In this document: piece after piece, positions 11,088-21,810 of the stretch
How positions within the stretch are numbered: the stretch's first letter is position 1
How the letters are laid out: each line of letters begins with the position of its first letter
From: Sordaria brevicollis
Taxonomy: Eukaryota > Ascomycota > Sordariomycetes > Sordariales > Sordariaceae
DNA length: 64,000 bases
Assembly: GCA_033439795.1 (NCBI GenBank)
Contig: JAUTDP010000013.1
Coordinates: 868,001 to 932,000, forward strand
Direction of reading: 5' to 3'
Made by a program: the position numbers and the translations under genes
Notes under the pieces: generated by a model
What the model was told of the DNA's origin: nothing
The model's input: the letters and a program-made list of their open reading frames with translations, nothing else
Database searches by the model: none

Positions 11088-11897
11088 TTAAAGCTCGTTG
11101 TGTTCCTGGACATCGTCCGTATCAGCCACCACGGTTTTGACGGCTTCGGCAGCCCCGCTGACCACGCTGGCCACCTTCTCAGCGACATTGGCAGAAGCCT
11201 CCTCGACCTTTTCCTCGGCCTTCTCGGTAGCTTGCGCAATCTTTTCCCCGGCCTTGTCCGTAGCCTCAGCAACCTTTTCTTCAACTGTCGAAGCACCGTC
11301 CTCGGCCTTCTCGGCGGCCTTCTTGTAGACGATGGATTCGGGCTTGGGGACACCGTCGATGCCAATCAACTCGGTCTCGAAAATCAGGGTAGATCCGGCC
11401 GGGATGGGACCGATGGAGCGCTGGCCGTAGCCGTAACTGGGGGGGACTGTCAATGTCCGCTTCTCGCCAATGCACATGTCTACGAGGCCTTCATCCCATC
11501 TAAAAGTTGCGAATCGAATGGTTAGCACGACCTTGTTCCGGATCATGCAGCGGCGTGGCATAAGTGTAATCCTTACCCCTTGATAACCTGCCCACCGCCG
11601 AGCTTGAAGCTAAAGGGTGACCCGCGGTCATAGCCTGGAACAGTCGCGCGTGTTAGCAATACGCCGAGCGCCGAGTATGGGATACAATCACGGCCAGGGG
11701 CAGGGCAACTTGCTAGCATCAAACTGCTGGCCATTGGATTGGAGGGTGCCACGGTAATGGACATTGATCTTGTCGCCCTTGCGAGTCTTGCGATCGCACT
11801 CGACAGGAACCGTGACGTCGATGCCCAGCTCTTCGGCGGCCAGGACGCCAACGGTGGCCGAGGCCAGCAGGGACAGCGACAGCAAAATGGACTTCAT
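11088..11897 (-). CDS. FPR2: ER-lumen FKBP-type prolyl isomerase (FKBP2 class)
   Basis: Peptidyl-prolyl cis-trans isomerase acting on secretory proteins in the ER. Exons 11897-11714, 11634-11577 and 11499-11088 join in phase to 217 residues. The signal peptide ([20 protein letters not shown]) is followed by the FKBP fold: [34 protein letters not shown] and [25 protein letters not shown], covering the usual substrate-pocket aromatics and acidic residue. After the catalytic domain comes an Ala/Glu/Lys-rich amphipathic extension of about 85 residues with repeated EKVAEAT-like units, then HNEL, a variant of the ER retrieval signal HDEL. Intron 1 has a GC donor (A|GCAAGT) with a normal CAG acceptor; only this join recreates FDASYDRG. 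The extension makes it longer than a minimal FKBP2 (about 135-140 residues). Confidence 0.95.
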
Positions 11898-11997
11898 GGT
11901 GATGGCTTGGTAAGGGCGGGTGGGCGGGCGGTAGAGCGCTGAAAGTTGGGTAGGTGAGAAAGCAAGAGGAAAGTGTTTTCACTCAGTTGAAAAGGTG

Positions 11998-12029
<32 letters not shown>

Positions 12030-13726
12030 TGAAAAGAGGTTTCTGCGTGCGTGGGTGACGGAGTTGTAGTAGTAGGACACCTGTCTGTAATTGACGGCGG
12101 GGATGATGGATGTCGCTTGCCAGTTCTAGGATAGTAGCTCCCAGCCAGTTGAGCTACAGCTATCGTATGGGCCAGCGAGTGGAAGCCAAGCAGCTGCGTA
12201 TGTGCTTGACGTAGGTACCGGTACCTCACCTGGCTCCATGTGCCAGGCACAGAGGCAAGTACTTGAACTTTTAGGTATACATGCTTCTGTAGCTCGCGGC
12301 AGGCAAATTCAGTGGGGTTATGACGACATTCGACTACATACCCTATTCCAGCCCCGTCTCGAGAGAGCTCGGCCAAAAAGAGGTAGAGGTAGGGAGGTGT
12401 TTTATCAGGACATTGTAGCCCAGTACCTAGAGGTACCTATAGAGGGTGGGCGTTTTTTTCTTCCGGGCTTTTAGGTACTCTTGATGATGCTTTAGCGAGC
12501 TGGCCCCAATGAACTTGATTTTGGTTGCTCTACGGTACACCTACACTATGTTAAAAGGTTGAGCGTGTCCGTCGTGGCTGTGCCATCATTTGCTTCAGGT
12601 TAGGTAGACAACTTGGTTCATTTGGGCAGGGAGCGAGCAGACCGCGCTGTTCCGTTGACAAAAGGAGCCTTGCGTTCTGCCCTTTTTTCCCCTCTCGCCT
12701 CCGCCTGACCGAGAAAGAATTACAAGCAACCCCTTCCACCCCGTCCAATTTATCACCGCTTCCACCTTTGCTCATCGCTTTCGCAAGGGGACCAATGTCC
12801 CTTCTGTCGGTGTATCCTACCAAGGCAACAACACCCAAGGCATACGATACGGCCCACGGCAATAAAGAACAACCCAACAGAACTCCACGTGAGTCACGTT
12901 GACAATACCTACCTACTACCTACCATAACCCCGGAATCCAAGGCATACCACGCAGGCAGCAGTCTAGACACCGCGTATACTTTGACTTGTTTGTCATGTT
13001 CGAGAAGCGGCGGAAGCTGGGCAGCGGCGGTCACATACGATTCCATCACCTCAACTCTTCCAAGTGAGCTTTCGTATCTCCTTATTCCCTTGGTCTTCGT
13101 CCACTGACTTCCGCCAGATAATTATTTCGTCAATTGCCAATTCCTCGTCTATGGCCGACCCCCTCTCGTGGTCTGGCGACCTGACTGTCGGCGTTGCTGT
13201 TTACTTCGCAATCTTTGACCACTTCATTGCTGTTGTGCTGTCATGGCCATGCCATGCTGCTGCGTTGGAAAGGGGGCTCGGTGACCACCAACTGCGCCAT
13301 CTTGATCTGTCTACTCCGAAGCCCTCCCCTTGACCTGAATCTCCAAGTGGCCGGATTGAGTCATTGTGCTTCCTTCTTCGGCCCCTTTCGGGAGGTCTCG
13401 CGCGCAGAACAATAGGACTAAAGATCAGTGCCTACCGGTCGGCCTTGAACTCGCCGAGGCGGTGCTCCGTTCACAATGGCTGTGACAAAGTATTCGGTCA
13501 GTCTGCTTCGCTGCTTTCCAGAAGCTCCCGGTAGTCAACCAACGAGCTCTAGACTTATAAACGTGAAGAGTCTTCTACCGACCTCAACACACATCTTCGC
13601 CGTTTATTTTGACGAGCAAGTTCTCTCGAGCCTTTACAAGTCTGTCAGTCTCATCGGCACCCAAAGTTCTCTCCTTTCCTCGGCTATTAAAGCACATTAA
13701 AGCCACCTTTCTGTCCAGTACCCAAA
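11898..13726. other. Promoter-rich spacer with palindromic TACC motifs
   Basis: A 1.8-kb spacer between the FKBP gene and the small plus-strand gene. It holds a (CAA)n tract at 11998-12027, a perfect palindrome AGGTACCGGTACCT at 12213-12226 and TACCTAGAGGTACCT at 12424-12438. Short frames (for example 13476-13700) lack family features and may be leader uORFs of the gene at 13727. Confidence 0.45.
11998..12027. repeat. (CAA)n microsatellite
   Basis: About ten perfect CAA units about 100 bases upstream of the FKBP start, within its probable 5' leader (GTT on the sense strand). Confidence 0.9.
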
Positions 13727-14039
13727 ATGAGTGGCAACAGGGAAACATCCATTAGTACTAGCGGAAGCCGCTCCCCCTACTACAGCTCACGCACCGCATC
13801 ACTATCATCAATCACCAACTCAAGGCTCTCGGCGAATTCGGTTTCTTTTAGGTCTGGTACTGCCGGTATGTGCGTTTCCAACCCTTAAAAGATGGAATCA
13901 TGGGCTCTGTGAGCTAACGTCTTTGAAAGCAAATCATCATGTCATCGCCCAAGAAAAGAGCAAGGTTGTTGTTATCCACCACAACCAGCCCAATCCAGCC
14001 AAAGATGAGCCGCGATCGTCAGATTACTACAGGAGGTGA
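13727..14039 (+). CDS. Small hypothetical protein, 82 residues, two exons
   Basis: I do not recognise a family. Exon 1 (13727-13865) and exon 2 (13930-14039) are joined by a 64-base intron with a GTATGT donor, a GCTAAC branch site and an AAAG acceptor; the phases match and the frame ends in a stop. The context CCCAAAATGAG is a reasonable fungal start. Residues 1-46 are Ser/Thr/Arg-rich (many SxS and TxS units, likely disordered and phosphorylated). The rest is hydrophilic with the core KSKVVVIHHNQ and the end SSDYYRR. No signal peptide or membrane helix. Support comes from the intron structure; conservation in other fungi would settle it. Confidence 0.55.
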
Positions 14040-14559
14040 CAGTCCTGAGGGTGTGCCCGTGTCTGTCGTGTCGCGTCGCATGAGTCCACATCCGCGAAAC
14101 GTCGCTTGGTGTCCAGGATTTGGCACGTAGGAATGTGTACGATATGAGTCTTGCGGTCGCGGGATTGCTTTTGGTTCGTAGCTTTTGGGCGACGTCAACT
14201 GAATTTTTTTCTTTCTTTTTTTCTTTTGGACTAGGGCTGGAATTAGTGGACAAGAGCATTGGGTAAAGGTAGATAAATGGCCACATACAGACAGAGTTAG
14301 TTAGGAGTGACAAACACGCATTCCTGGACACAGCATACTTGTATGATTGTATAGTCCAGCACTGCTACTTGGTGGACTATATCAATACATTCAATAATCC
14401 ATCACCAAGGGCGAGAGCCTCCCTTACTATTCATGTTTAGTATGTATACGTCGGTAGACTACCTCCTCCGAGTGTGAAGCAGGACCATCCCTCCAACACT
14501 ACGCCTCATTCCATTACCGAAGACGAACATTCTGTGAAAGCAAAGGTTATGAACCTAGA
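14040..14559. other. Spacer between convergent genes
   Basis: Likely the 3' untranslated regions of the small plus-strand gene and the RPEL gene. I see only T-rich and pyrimidine tracts near 14206-14227. Confidence 0.45.
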
Positions 14560-15090
14560 TCAAGCACCACCTTCCCTCTTCGCATACTCTTCCTCGATGG
14601 CCTCCTGATATTTTTCTTCAGGCGAGCGGGGGTCTTCGTGAAGGACGCCTTCCTTAATCAAGGCCTCCGGGGAGGGCCGATGGGCGATTTTTTCATTCAA
14701 GGAATCAGCACGCATATGCTTTTCGAGCTGGCATGGGGGCAAGATGAAGATGTCAGCACGGTCCGACAAACCACGCCCGACAAGTCAGTATTACCTCTTT
14801 CTGCTGTGCTATGAGCCCCGGAGCTGCGTTTGAGGCGGGAAGAATGTTTTCTGAATGACGGACGGTTTTGCTTATTAGTGATACCGCGCTGAGCCATGTA
14901 CAGAGCGTGGGTTTGGCCGAATGGACATGAGGCAAAAGGTCATACTCTTTACCAGTTCCTGGCGAACCGGTCGATGTTTCAGATGCTGTTCGAGAGAGTT
15001 TTTGCGCTGGGGGTCGGGCCGGCTGGGGGAGATGGGAGTCTCATCGATAGCAGGAGTTTGGTTGGCGTTGTTGCTCGAGTCAGCCATCAT
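14560..15090 (-). CDS. RPEL-repeat protein
   Basis: Small protein with two RPEL motifs, a short helical module that in animals binds G-actin; the role of the fungal members is not established. Exons 15090-14946, 14850-14795 and 14727-14560 join in phase to 122 residues (121 if the second of two adjacent ATGs is used). Motif 1 reads LEQHLKHRPVRQELVKKNILP across intron 1, and only the GTATGA donor restores it. Motif 2 is LNEKIAHRPSPEALIKEGVL. The C-terminus (DPRSPEEKYQEAIEEEYAKREG) is acidic and helical. The N-terminus (MADSSNNANQTPAIDETPISPSRP) is disordered, with SP sites. It is divergent from RTC5 across a 1-kb spacer. Confidence 0.85.
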
Positions 15091-16127
15091 GTCAAATATG
15101 CAGTAGTCTCCTTTTGAGGCTCGACAATCAACCGTGGCTGGTGTGTTCTTCCAGGACCGATTCTTGGATGTAGGAGAATGAAGACGCCAAGGTCAGGCTG
15201 GAGAAAGATGCTGGTGCACGACGACTTTATGTAGTACTTCTCGTGTTGTAGGCTGGCCCGCCCCCTCACCTCAGTACCCAGCAATGAAGGGTCCTAGCAC
15301 AAGACGCTCAAAACAGCTGATGCTGTTGGCTACAGCAGGCTAGCTCCTCGCTTTCACGAAAGCCACGAGCCAGTCTCGGCCTAGGTAATGTCGTATCCTC
15401 TCCCAGGCCGCTCGCTGTCACCTCCCGGACACTTACCTCTAACCCCCGCACCCCCAAGAGACGTCTACAGCGCGCACGGTACTGCCGAGCCCAGTGGACT
15501 TACAGGACGGGAGTAACGCAGCGAGTGCAAATTGCAGATGACCCAGATATTCACATCCTTCTGAGCTGAGAGGAGGTGACAAGTCAAATCGGCATCAGGG
15601 GCAAAGAAGGTAGGTAGTTACCCCTAGTAGTATTGGGAGGAAGAGATACTGGACCGGCAGCTTGAATCGGAGCTCCTTCTATTATATAATGTGTCGTCGA
15701 ATCCGGATTGGATGGTGGGTGGGGCCCTAGCTATACCCAACTCCACTTGGCCTACCTCTACCGACAGTATACCATACACCACAGCTACTTACGCCTGCCT
15801 CTGCCTACCGGTAGGATGTACCTACCTCTCTCTACCTCCACCTCTGTGATGACCACCAGCACTATCTCCCCTCTCGCTGGCAGGATCGAATCTCGCGTGT
15901 CAAGCACCTTTCCATTACTCCCTCAGATTGCTTTGGCTACAAGTACCTCTGCCTACCTCCTACAAATCATCCCTCGTTGGTCATGCATTCGAGTGGTTCC
16001 GCGCAGCCAGTTGCATCATCATACTGTGCACAAGTCTTGATGCTTCTTTTTCGAGAACCAGTCTCCCTGCCCTACCGTTTGCTGTCTGTTGTTCATGCTT
16101 CGATTGGCAGGCCTCTTAGCTACCACC
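15091..16127. promoter_or_regulatory. Shared upstream region of RPEL and RTC5 genes
   Basis: A bidirectional spacer with no open frame of merit. The half nearer RTC5 (about 15740-15965) is rich in CTACCTCTACC-like pyrimidine repeats, common in filamentous fungal promoters. The binding factor is unknown. Confidence 0.5.
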
Positions 16128-18076
16128 ATGGGCCAAGTGTTGTCAGAGGAGAAGCCGACTCCTCTATCCCACGAGGAGTTGGGGAAGGAACTGGTGAGTG
16201 TCGTTCGGTGTCGCTGAACCGCCAACCTAGAACCTGTCCACCCTATATCTTGGGGCCATGCTGATACGTCCACAGGCCAACATATTCGCGGACAAATGCT
16301 TCACGTCTCTTGAAATATACTCGCTCAAGCAAGTTTTCAAAAGCCTGGCGCACCATGAGCAGCACGTGGGCTATCTCAAAGAGAGCACTATCGCCAACTA
16401 TCTCAAAGTGCCCAATATTCTCGGCGTCTCTCCTGTGCTTTTCCAGATGGCCTCATACATTGCCGCCTTCCCGTTTTTGGATGATGCCCCCGCCGTCCTG
16501 ACAATGCCCCAGATGGTCATTGTCATCACCCTCATGACCGACAGATACCGCCGTGTCTTGGGGAAAAGTGGCGCTGATAATGTCAAGTTGCTGTTTGGGA
16601 GCCTGGCAGTTTACGATCGCAAATATTCGAAACCGGCTTTCGAGACGCACAGTGGCCCTCCAAGCCCAACAGACCAAATCGGACATGAGGGGAGAGAGAT
16701 TGACAGCGATGAACTTGTGCTTGCTGCACTCGATGTCTTGCATGCCGATCCAGAAAAACAGCAGGTTATGCCCGCCATACACGGGGCCATGATACCAGCA
16801 GACAATTTGCAAAGGCTTATCATGCTCCTCCTCCTCGCCGCGCCACTAGAGGCCCAGGACGCATTGGACTCTGATCCCGATCGAGTGACCGGGGCTGGGC
16901 TGCAGGACTTGAGGGCGGCAGCCGAGTCTGTTTTGGCGGCTTTCCTGGACGTGGAGCAAAACCCAGGCGTCGGATATGCCCGCTTCAAAAAGGTTCTAGC
17001 CGGATGCCTGCCCTTCCTTTTCCAAGGGCTCGCCCCCCTTTTTGAACATTTTCTTTTTTCAAGAGACTTTGACTTTCACACAGGAAAGGATGGTACGTCC
17101 GGGTCCCCTACCATGCCGACCGAGCCAAGGCAGCCGCTGTTGCAAGACACTGGGTCCATCATGAACGCAAGTATTTTATCACAGATGTCCTTCTTCATCC
17201 CCGGTTCTTTGCTCTTCCATCGGCTACGGCTGTTGTACGCAGGTAAGTACAAACCATCCTTTACATATTATTGGTGGCAAGTTTTAACAATTTTCTCTTG
17301 TTACAAAAAAAAAAGGCGAAGATGACGGATTCAGCCTGGGAAGTTTTGAGGCTCAAGTAGTCAACTGGAAAGCGCCAACATTCCTACTTATCAGCGGAAC
17401 TCGCTTAGTTGACGAGTCTGATCATCACAGCAACGGATCAGTGCCGGCCTTCTGGGCTTCTTTGCCCCCGAGACGTTTCCCCCCCGGAAGCTCTGGCGAA
17501 GCTGAGCGACTCACGTTTGGGGTCTATGTCCCCGAGCCTTGGAGACTCACTCATCGGGAGTGCTTTGGTGGAGACGAAACAGTCTTGTTCCAGCTCGAGC
17601 CGATACATGACGTGTTTCGAGCATCTGCCCTCAACAAGGACTATGTATCGCTCACCAGGTCATCCACATCGACCAGCCAAGCCGGGATATCATTCGGTTG
17701 CCCACCGCCGAAGCCTAGCCAAGCATTTCGCCGCTCAGGCTTGATGCCTCTTGGGCCCGTGTCTCTGATCTTGGATAGCAGCTTCGAGTTCGGCTGCTTC
17801 ACCCATGACTATGGATCCAAAGGAGGGGCGTTTCAAACCAGCATGATCAGGGAATATAATTTCCAAGAGCGCTTAAAGATTGAAAGTGTCGAGGTCTGGG
17901 GTTGCGGTGGTGACAAGGAAGCGAAGCACCAAGCAGAGCAATGGGCGTGGGAAGCAAGAGAGGCCGAAGCGAGAAGGAGGATCAACATCGGGACAGGCGA
18001 TATTGAAGCCGACAGAGCATTACTGGAGATGGCCGGGCTGATAGGGGGCAACAGAAGTGGTGGTAGCATGGCATAA
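16128..18076 (+). CDS. RTC5: TLDc-domain protein RTC5
   Basis: Restriction-of-telomere-capping protein 5 family, a TLDc-domain protein; yeast Rtc5 acts on the vacuolar V-ATPase. Exons 16128-16193, 16276-17242 and 17316-18076 join in phase to 597 residues, normal for fungal RTC5. The N-terminus MGQVLSEE is a good N-myristoylation signal and appears only if the first small exon is included. A helical region (SLEIYSLKQVFKSL) follows. The TLDc domain begins about residue 310 (SLLFHRLRLLYA-GEDDGFSLGSFE), continues through APTFLLISG, and ends with the typical SFEFGCFTHDYG and VEVWGCGGDKEA, then an Ala/Glu/Arg helix. The intron 2 acceptor is preceded by ten A residues rather than pyrimidines. It converges with RCF1. 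Confidence 0.95.
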
Positions 18077-18347
18077 GAGCTTGCAATAGGGCATCCTCAT
18101 TGCGCGGGAAGCGGGAGGGAGCTCATTATGCGACATTTTAACAATAGCCAATACCGATGAAGCACTTTGAAGGAAAGTGTGCCGAACCTCTTGGGACCTC
18201 AGACGAACTTGAAATTGCTTTCCAGGTGGGAAACCATGTCCGGAGCTGTCCAGTTCATATCGTACATTCATTCACATACATACCTAATATACATGCATAC
18301 ATATATACATACCTGGATGCCCGCCTCCCACCGCGTTCGTAGCCAGC

Positions 18348-19096
18348 CTAGTTCTTATCCTGCGACGATCCATCGGTCCCTCTGGAGCCCCCAAGCCAAG
18401 TAGGCAGTGACTCGCGGACGCCTGAGGCGTTGGACTTGGAACCCTCAGACGCTACATCCCCGGCCAGACTGCTAGCCTTCTCTTTGGCATCATCAAAGGC
18501 GGCCTGGGCCTGGGCGGCAACGCCATCGGGAGCGCCAGCAGCTGAGTCGCGCTCTGCCTTCTTCTTCCTCCTCTTCTCGAGTCTCTCCTGAAGAGCCTTG
18601 TCTTCGGCATCGCGCACTTCGAGTTCTCGGATCCACTTTTGGCGTTTCTCTTCGGCATCCTGCTGCTCCTTGAGCTTCCACAGCTCCTTCTGCTTCTGGC
18701 GGTCGGCAGCGTAGTACCAGCTGCCAGCGACCATGGCGATGACGGTGAAGGCCTGGGCGGCAACACGGGCGCGGAACATGCGCTGTACTTGTTGATGGTC
18801 ACCACGGCGCATGGCGCGGTAGGCGCCCGTGAAGGCGGCGACGGTGGCAATGCAACCGATGGGGATCAACGGCTCCTCGCGGAGACGGCGCGACACCTTT
18901 TGGAAGCCGTTTTCGTTGTAGAAGTCACTGTTTAGGATGAAGATGAGCGGGGCCTCGTCAGCATCGGCGGGGTGCGACATGCAGCTTTTTTTTCTTTTGT
19001 TCTTTTGACTTACGCGTTCTCGTCAAAGGACGAAGGTAGAGGCCTAGAGGAGAGGCTGGATGGGACCGAGCCTTGGTTGTCTGTAGAGTCGGGCAT
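18348..19096 (-). CDS. RCF1: Respiratory supercomplex factor 1 (HIG1 domain)
   Basis: Inner mitochondrial membrane protein that helps assemble the cytochrome bc1-cytochrome oxidase supercomplex. Exons 19096-19014 and 18927-18348 join in phase to 220 residues; the intron keeps the split PLPSSFDENA|DFYNENGFQK contiguous, as in other RCF1 proteins. A downstream in-frame ATG (18980) lies inside the intron and is not the start. The HIG1 domain spans about residues 30-100, with the signature EEPLIPIGCIATVAAFTGAYRAMRRGD and two membrane helices. A charged coiled coil (KQKELWKLKEQQDAEEKRQ) and a disordered Ser/Gly tail follow, typical of fungal members. Its promoter is shared with ILV1, another mitochondrial function. 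Confidence 0.93.
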
Positions 19097-19885
19097 GTTT
19101 ATGTTTGATTTATGCCTAGCAATCGGGTTCTCGAAAGTTGCGGCAGGGCGATTCACAAGGCTCGGTGCTGGTTGGGAATCGGGTTGCGTAGAACTGGTTC
19201 GGGCGACAAAACAACAACGATGGCGATGGCGATGACGACGGCGACGGTGCCTGCTACATGATGGTTTGGCTATGTACTGTAGGGTACGAGTAGCTAAGGT
19301 TTGTATGTAGATGCAAAACGTCAAAAGGTCGCTGCACCCCACCGCATCCGCCACGCCCGGGCCCGCAACGGCAAAAGGCGGATACCTCTGATGTACATGT
19401 ACGCTAGCACTTACACCAGAGTCGCCCGCCCAACGTTTGGCTGCCATCAAGTAGTGGTGGCATTTCCGGCGTGGGAAAGTCAAAGTCCGTTGCCCGATAC
19501 GTAGGTATCGCGGTAGGTGCTCGACCTCACATGGCACCGTCTCTTTGCTCTGTTCCTTCTTGGTCGGTCCCGCCGCGCCTGTCAAGATATTTAGGGGGCA
19601 AGAGCGGGATTGACCAAGTGTTGCAAATAGCACCTGTACTACCTAGAGGTACCTGCAGTCAGGAGCTGGCAGGGGGACCCGCTCAGGGCGATGCTTGACA
19701 TGGAAAGATACCTCTAGGTAGTGCAAATGGGGCTCATGGGAGGTTCTGACTCCTTGCATACCTCTAGGTTAAGTTTACTACTCACGCTGGGGCCGACACC
19801 GGCACTGTGTCTTATTTTTCTTCACTTCTTTTCCCAACCAAAACCTCACCTCACATTGGCAAGTGTTGGAGCAACATCACGAAAA
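19097..19885. promoter_or_regulatory. Divergent RCF1-ILV1 promoter with TACCTCTAGGTA motifs
   Basis: The spacer contains three copies of a near-palindromic 12-mer: TACCTAGAGGTACCT (19640-19654), TACCTCTAGGTA (19709-19720) and TACCTCTAGGT (19759-19769), all within 250 bases of the ILV1 start. The same motif occurs at 12424-12438. It is probably a transcription factor site; the factor is unknown. Confidence 0.55.
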
Positions 19886-21810
19886 ATGGCTTCAACACAA
19901 GATGCAGAGCCGCTGCTCGTCAACGGTGCTTCCCTGCACGTAGCTAACGGCGTCAACGGCGTGAGGCCGGCAAGCCCTCATTCGGTTGGCAACCTCGCAC
20001 TGACCGAGTACAGCGCAAGGCCATCGCCGCCATCGGAGGATACCACGACCAGCAAGACTAAGAACATCGTCCCTGATGAGTTCTTACTTCCCAATGGGCA
20101 TCCAGATGTAAGTTTGCTGCCCCATACCTCATGACCGCTCGGTGACCGCTCGGTTTAGTACGGGTTATCTTCTCCTTCCAACAGCCAGTTCTGCTCGTGT
20201 CTCTTGTTGCTGCGTGACTCATCGCTTTCCCCCTGCTGTCCTGGGTTGTGAGAAATTTGTACTAACTCGCAAAATAGTACTTGCGCCTCATCATCACCTC
20301 TTACCCGCGTGTCCGGGAAGTCTGCAGCGAGGTGCCCCTTACAAGGGCTGTCAATCTGAGCAACCGCCTTGAGTGCAATGTCCTCCTCAAGCGAGAAGAT
20401 GAACAGCCCGTCTTTAGCTTCAAGCTTCGTGGCGCCTACAACAAGATGGCTCATCTCGATCCAAAGGAGTCCTGGAAGGGGGTGGTCTGCTGCAGTGCCG
20501 GCAACCACGCCCAAGGAGTCGCATATTCCGCCCGCAAGTTGAAAATCCCTGCCACTGTCATCATGCCCAAGGGCACTCCCAGCATCAAGCATCTCAACGT
20601 TTCACGCATGGGGAGCCACGTCGTCCTCCATGGCGCCGACTTTGACGAAGCAAAGGAGGAGTGTGCCCGAAGGGCCAAGCAGGACGGTCTCATCAACATT
20701 CCACCTTTCGATGACCCGTATGTGATCGCCGGTCAAGGTACCATCGGCATGGAGATCTTGTCACAAACCAATTTGCAGAAGCTGCAGGCCATCTTCTGTG
20801 CTGTAGGCGGCGGGGGCTTGATTGCTGGTGTCGGTGTATATGTCAAGCGTATTGCCCCCCATGTCAAGATCATCGGCGTTGAGACTTACGATGCCGACGC
20901 CATGACCCAGTCGCTCGCCAAAGGTGAACGTGTCCTTCTTAAAGATGTTGGGTTGTTTGCCGATGGTGCCGCCGTCAAGACGGTTGGCGAAGAGACGTTC
21001 CGTATATGCCAAGAGGTCGTCGACGAAATGGTGCAGGTCACCACCGACGAGGCTTGTGCCGCCATCAGAGACATGTTTGAGGATACGCGTTCCATCATCG
21101 AGCCCGCCGGAGCGCTGGCCGTCGCCGGACTCAAGAAGTGGGTTGCTGCCAACCCATCCGCCGACCCTACGCGGTCTGTCGTTGCCATTACCTCAGGTGC
21201 AAACATGGACTTTGACCGCCTGGGCTTCGTCTCAGCGCGTGCCAAGTACGGCGAAGGTAAAGAGGCTCTTCTCTCTGTCAAGATCCCCGAGCGCCCCGGC
21301 GCTTTTGCCGAGCTAGTCAACGCCATCATGCCACATGCCATCACCGAGTTCAGTTACCGATACGCTACCGAATCCGAGGCGAATGTCATGGTTGGCATTT
21401 CCCTCGCCGATTCTGGCAACCGCCGGGCAGAGCAACTTCAAGCCATCATCGGCCGTATCAGGCAATCTGGTGACATGGACGTGACAGATCTGTCGGCCGA
21501 TGAGCTTGCCAAGAGCCATCTTCGGTATATGGTTGGCGGCCGCTCAAACGTGCCTAATGAAAGGCTTTATACTTTCCGCTTTCCCGAGCGTCCCGGCGCC
21601 CTTGAGCGCTTCTTGCGCTTGTTAAGACCCAAGTACAATATCAGCCTCTTCCAATATCGCAACTATGGTGGTGATATCGGTCAGGTATTGACGGGTATCC
21701 AATGCCCTGACGAGGAAGTTAGTGAACTCCGAAGCTTTTTGAAGGAGATAGGATACCCATGGGAAGACTGTACAGAATCACCTGTATTCAAGACATTCTT
21801 GCGAACTTGA
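19886..21810 (+). CDS. ILV1: Threonine deaminase (biosynthetic)
   Basis: PLP enzyme converting L-threonine to 2-oxobutanoate and ammonia, the first committed step of isoleucine synthesis, normally mitochondrial. Exons 19886-20107 and 20278-21810 join in phase (GTAAGT donor, ACTAAC branch, ATAG acceptor) to 584 residues. The PLP lysine is in FSFKLRGAYNKM, followed by GNHAQGVAYSA, VGGGGLIAGVG (the phosphate-binding glycine loop) and a SGANMDFDRL segment. The C-terminal third has two ACT-like regulatory domains, each opening with a PERPGA motif (KIPERPGAFAELV and RFPERPGALERFL), implying isoleucine feedback control. The chosen ATG gives a polar N-terminus without a clear presequence; the frame stays open upstream to ATGs at 19727 and 19736. 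It is the last gene before the AT-rich block. Confidence 0.96.

Noticed and set aside
13476..13700. 74-residue gene upstream of the small protein
   Set aside because: No motif or splice support; more likely part of a long leader of the gene at 13727.
18928..18980. RCF1 start at the 18980 ATG
   Set aside because: That segment has a CTAAAC branch and CAG acceptor and is intronic; the upstream exon supplies the conserved PLPSSFDENA.
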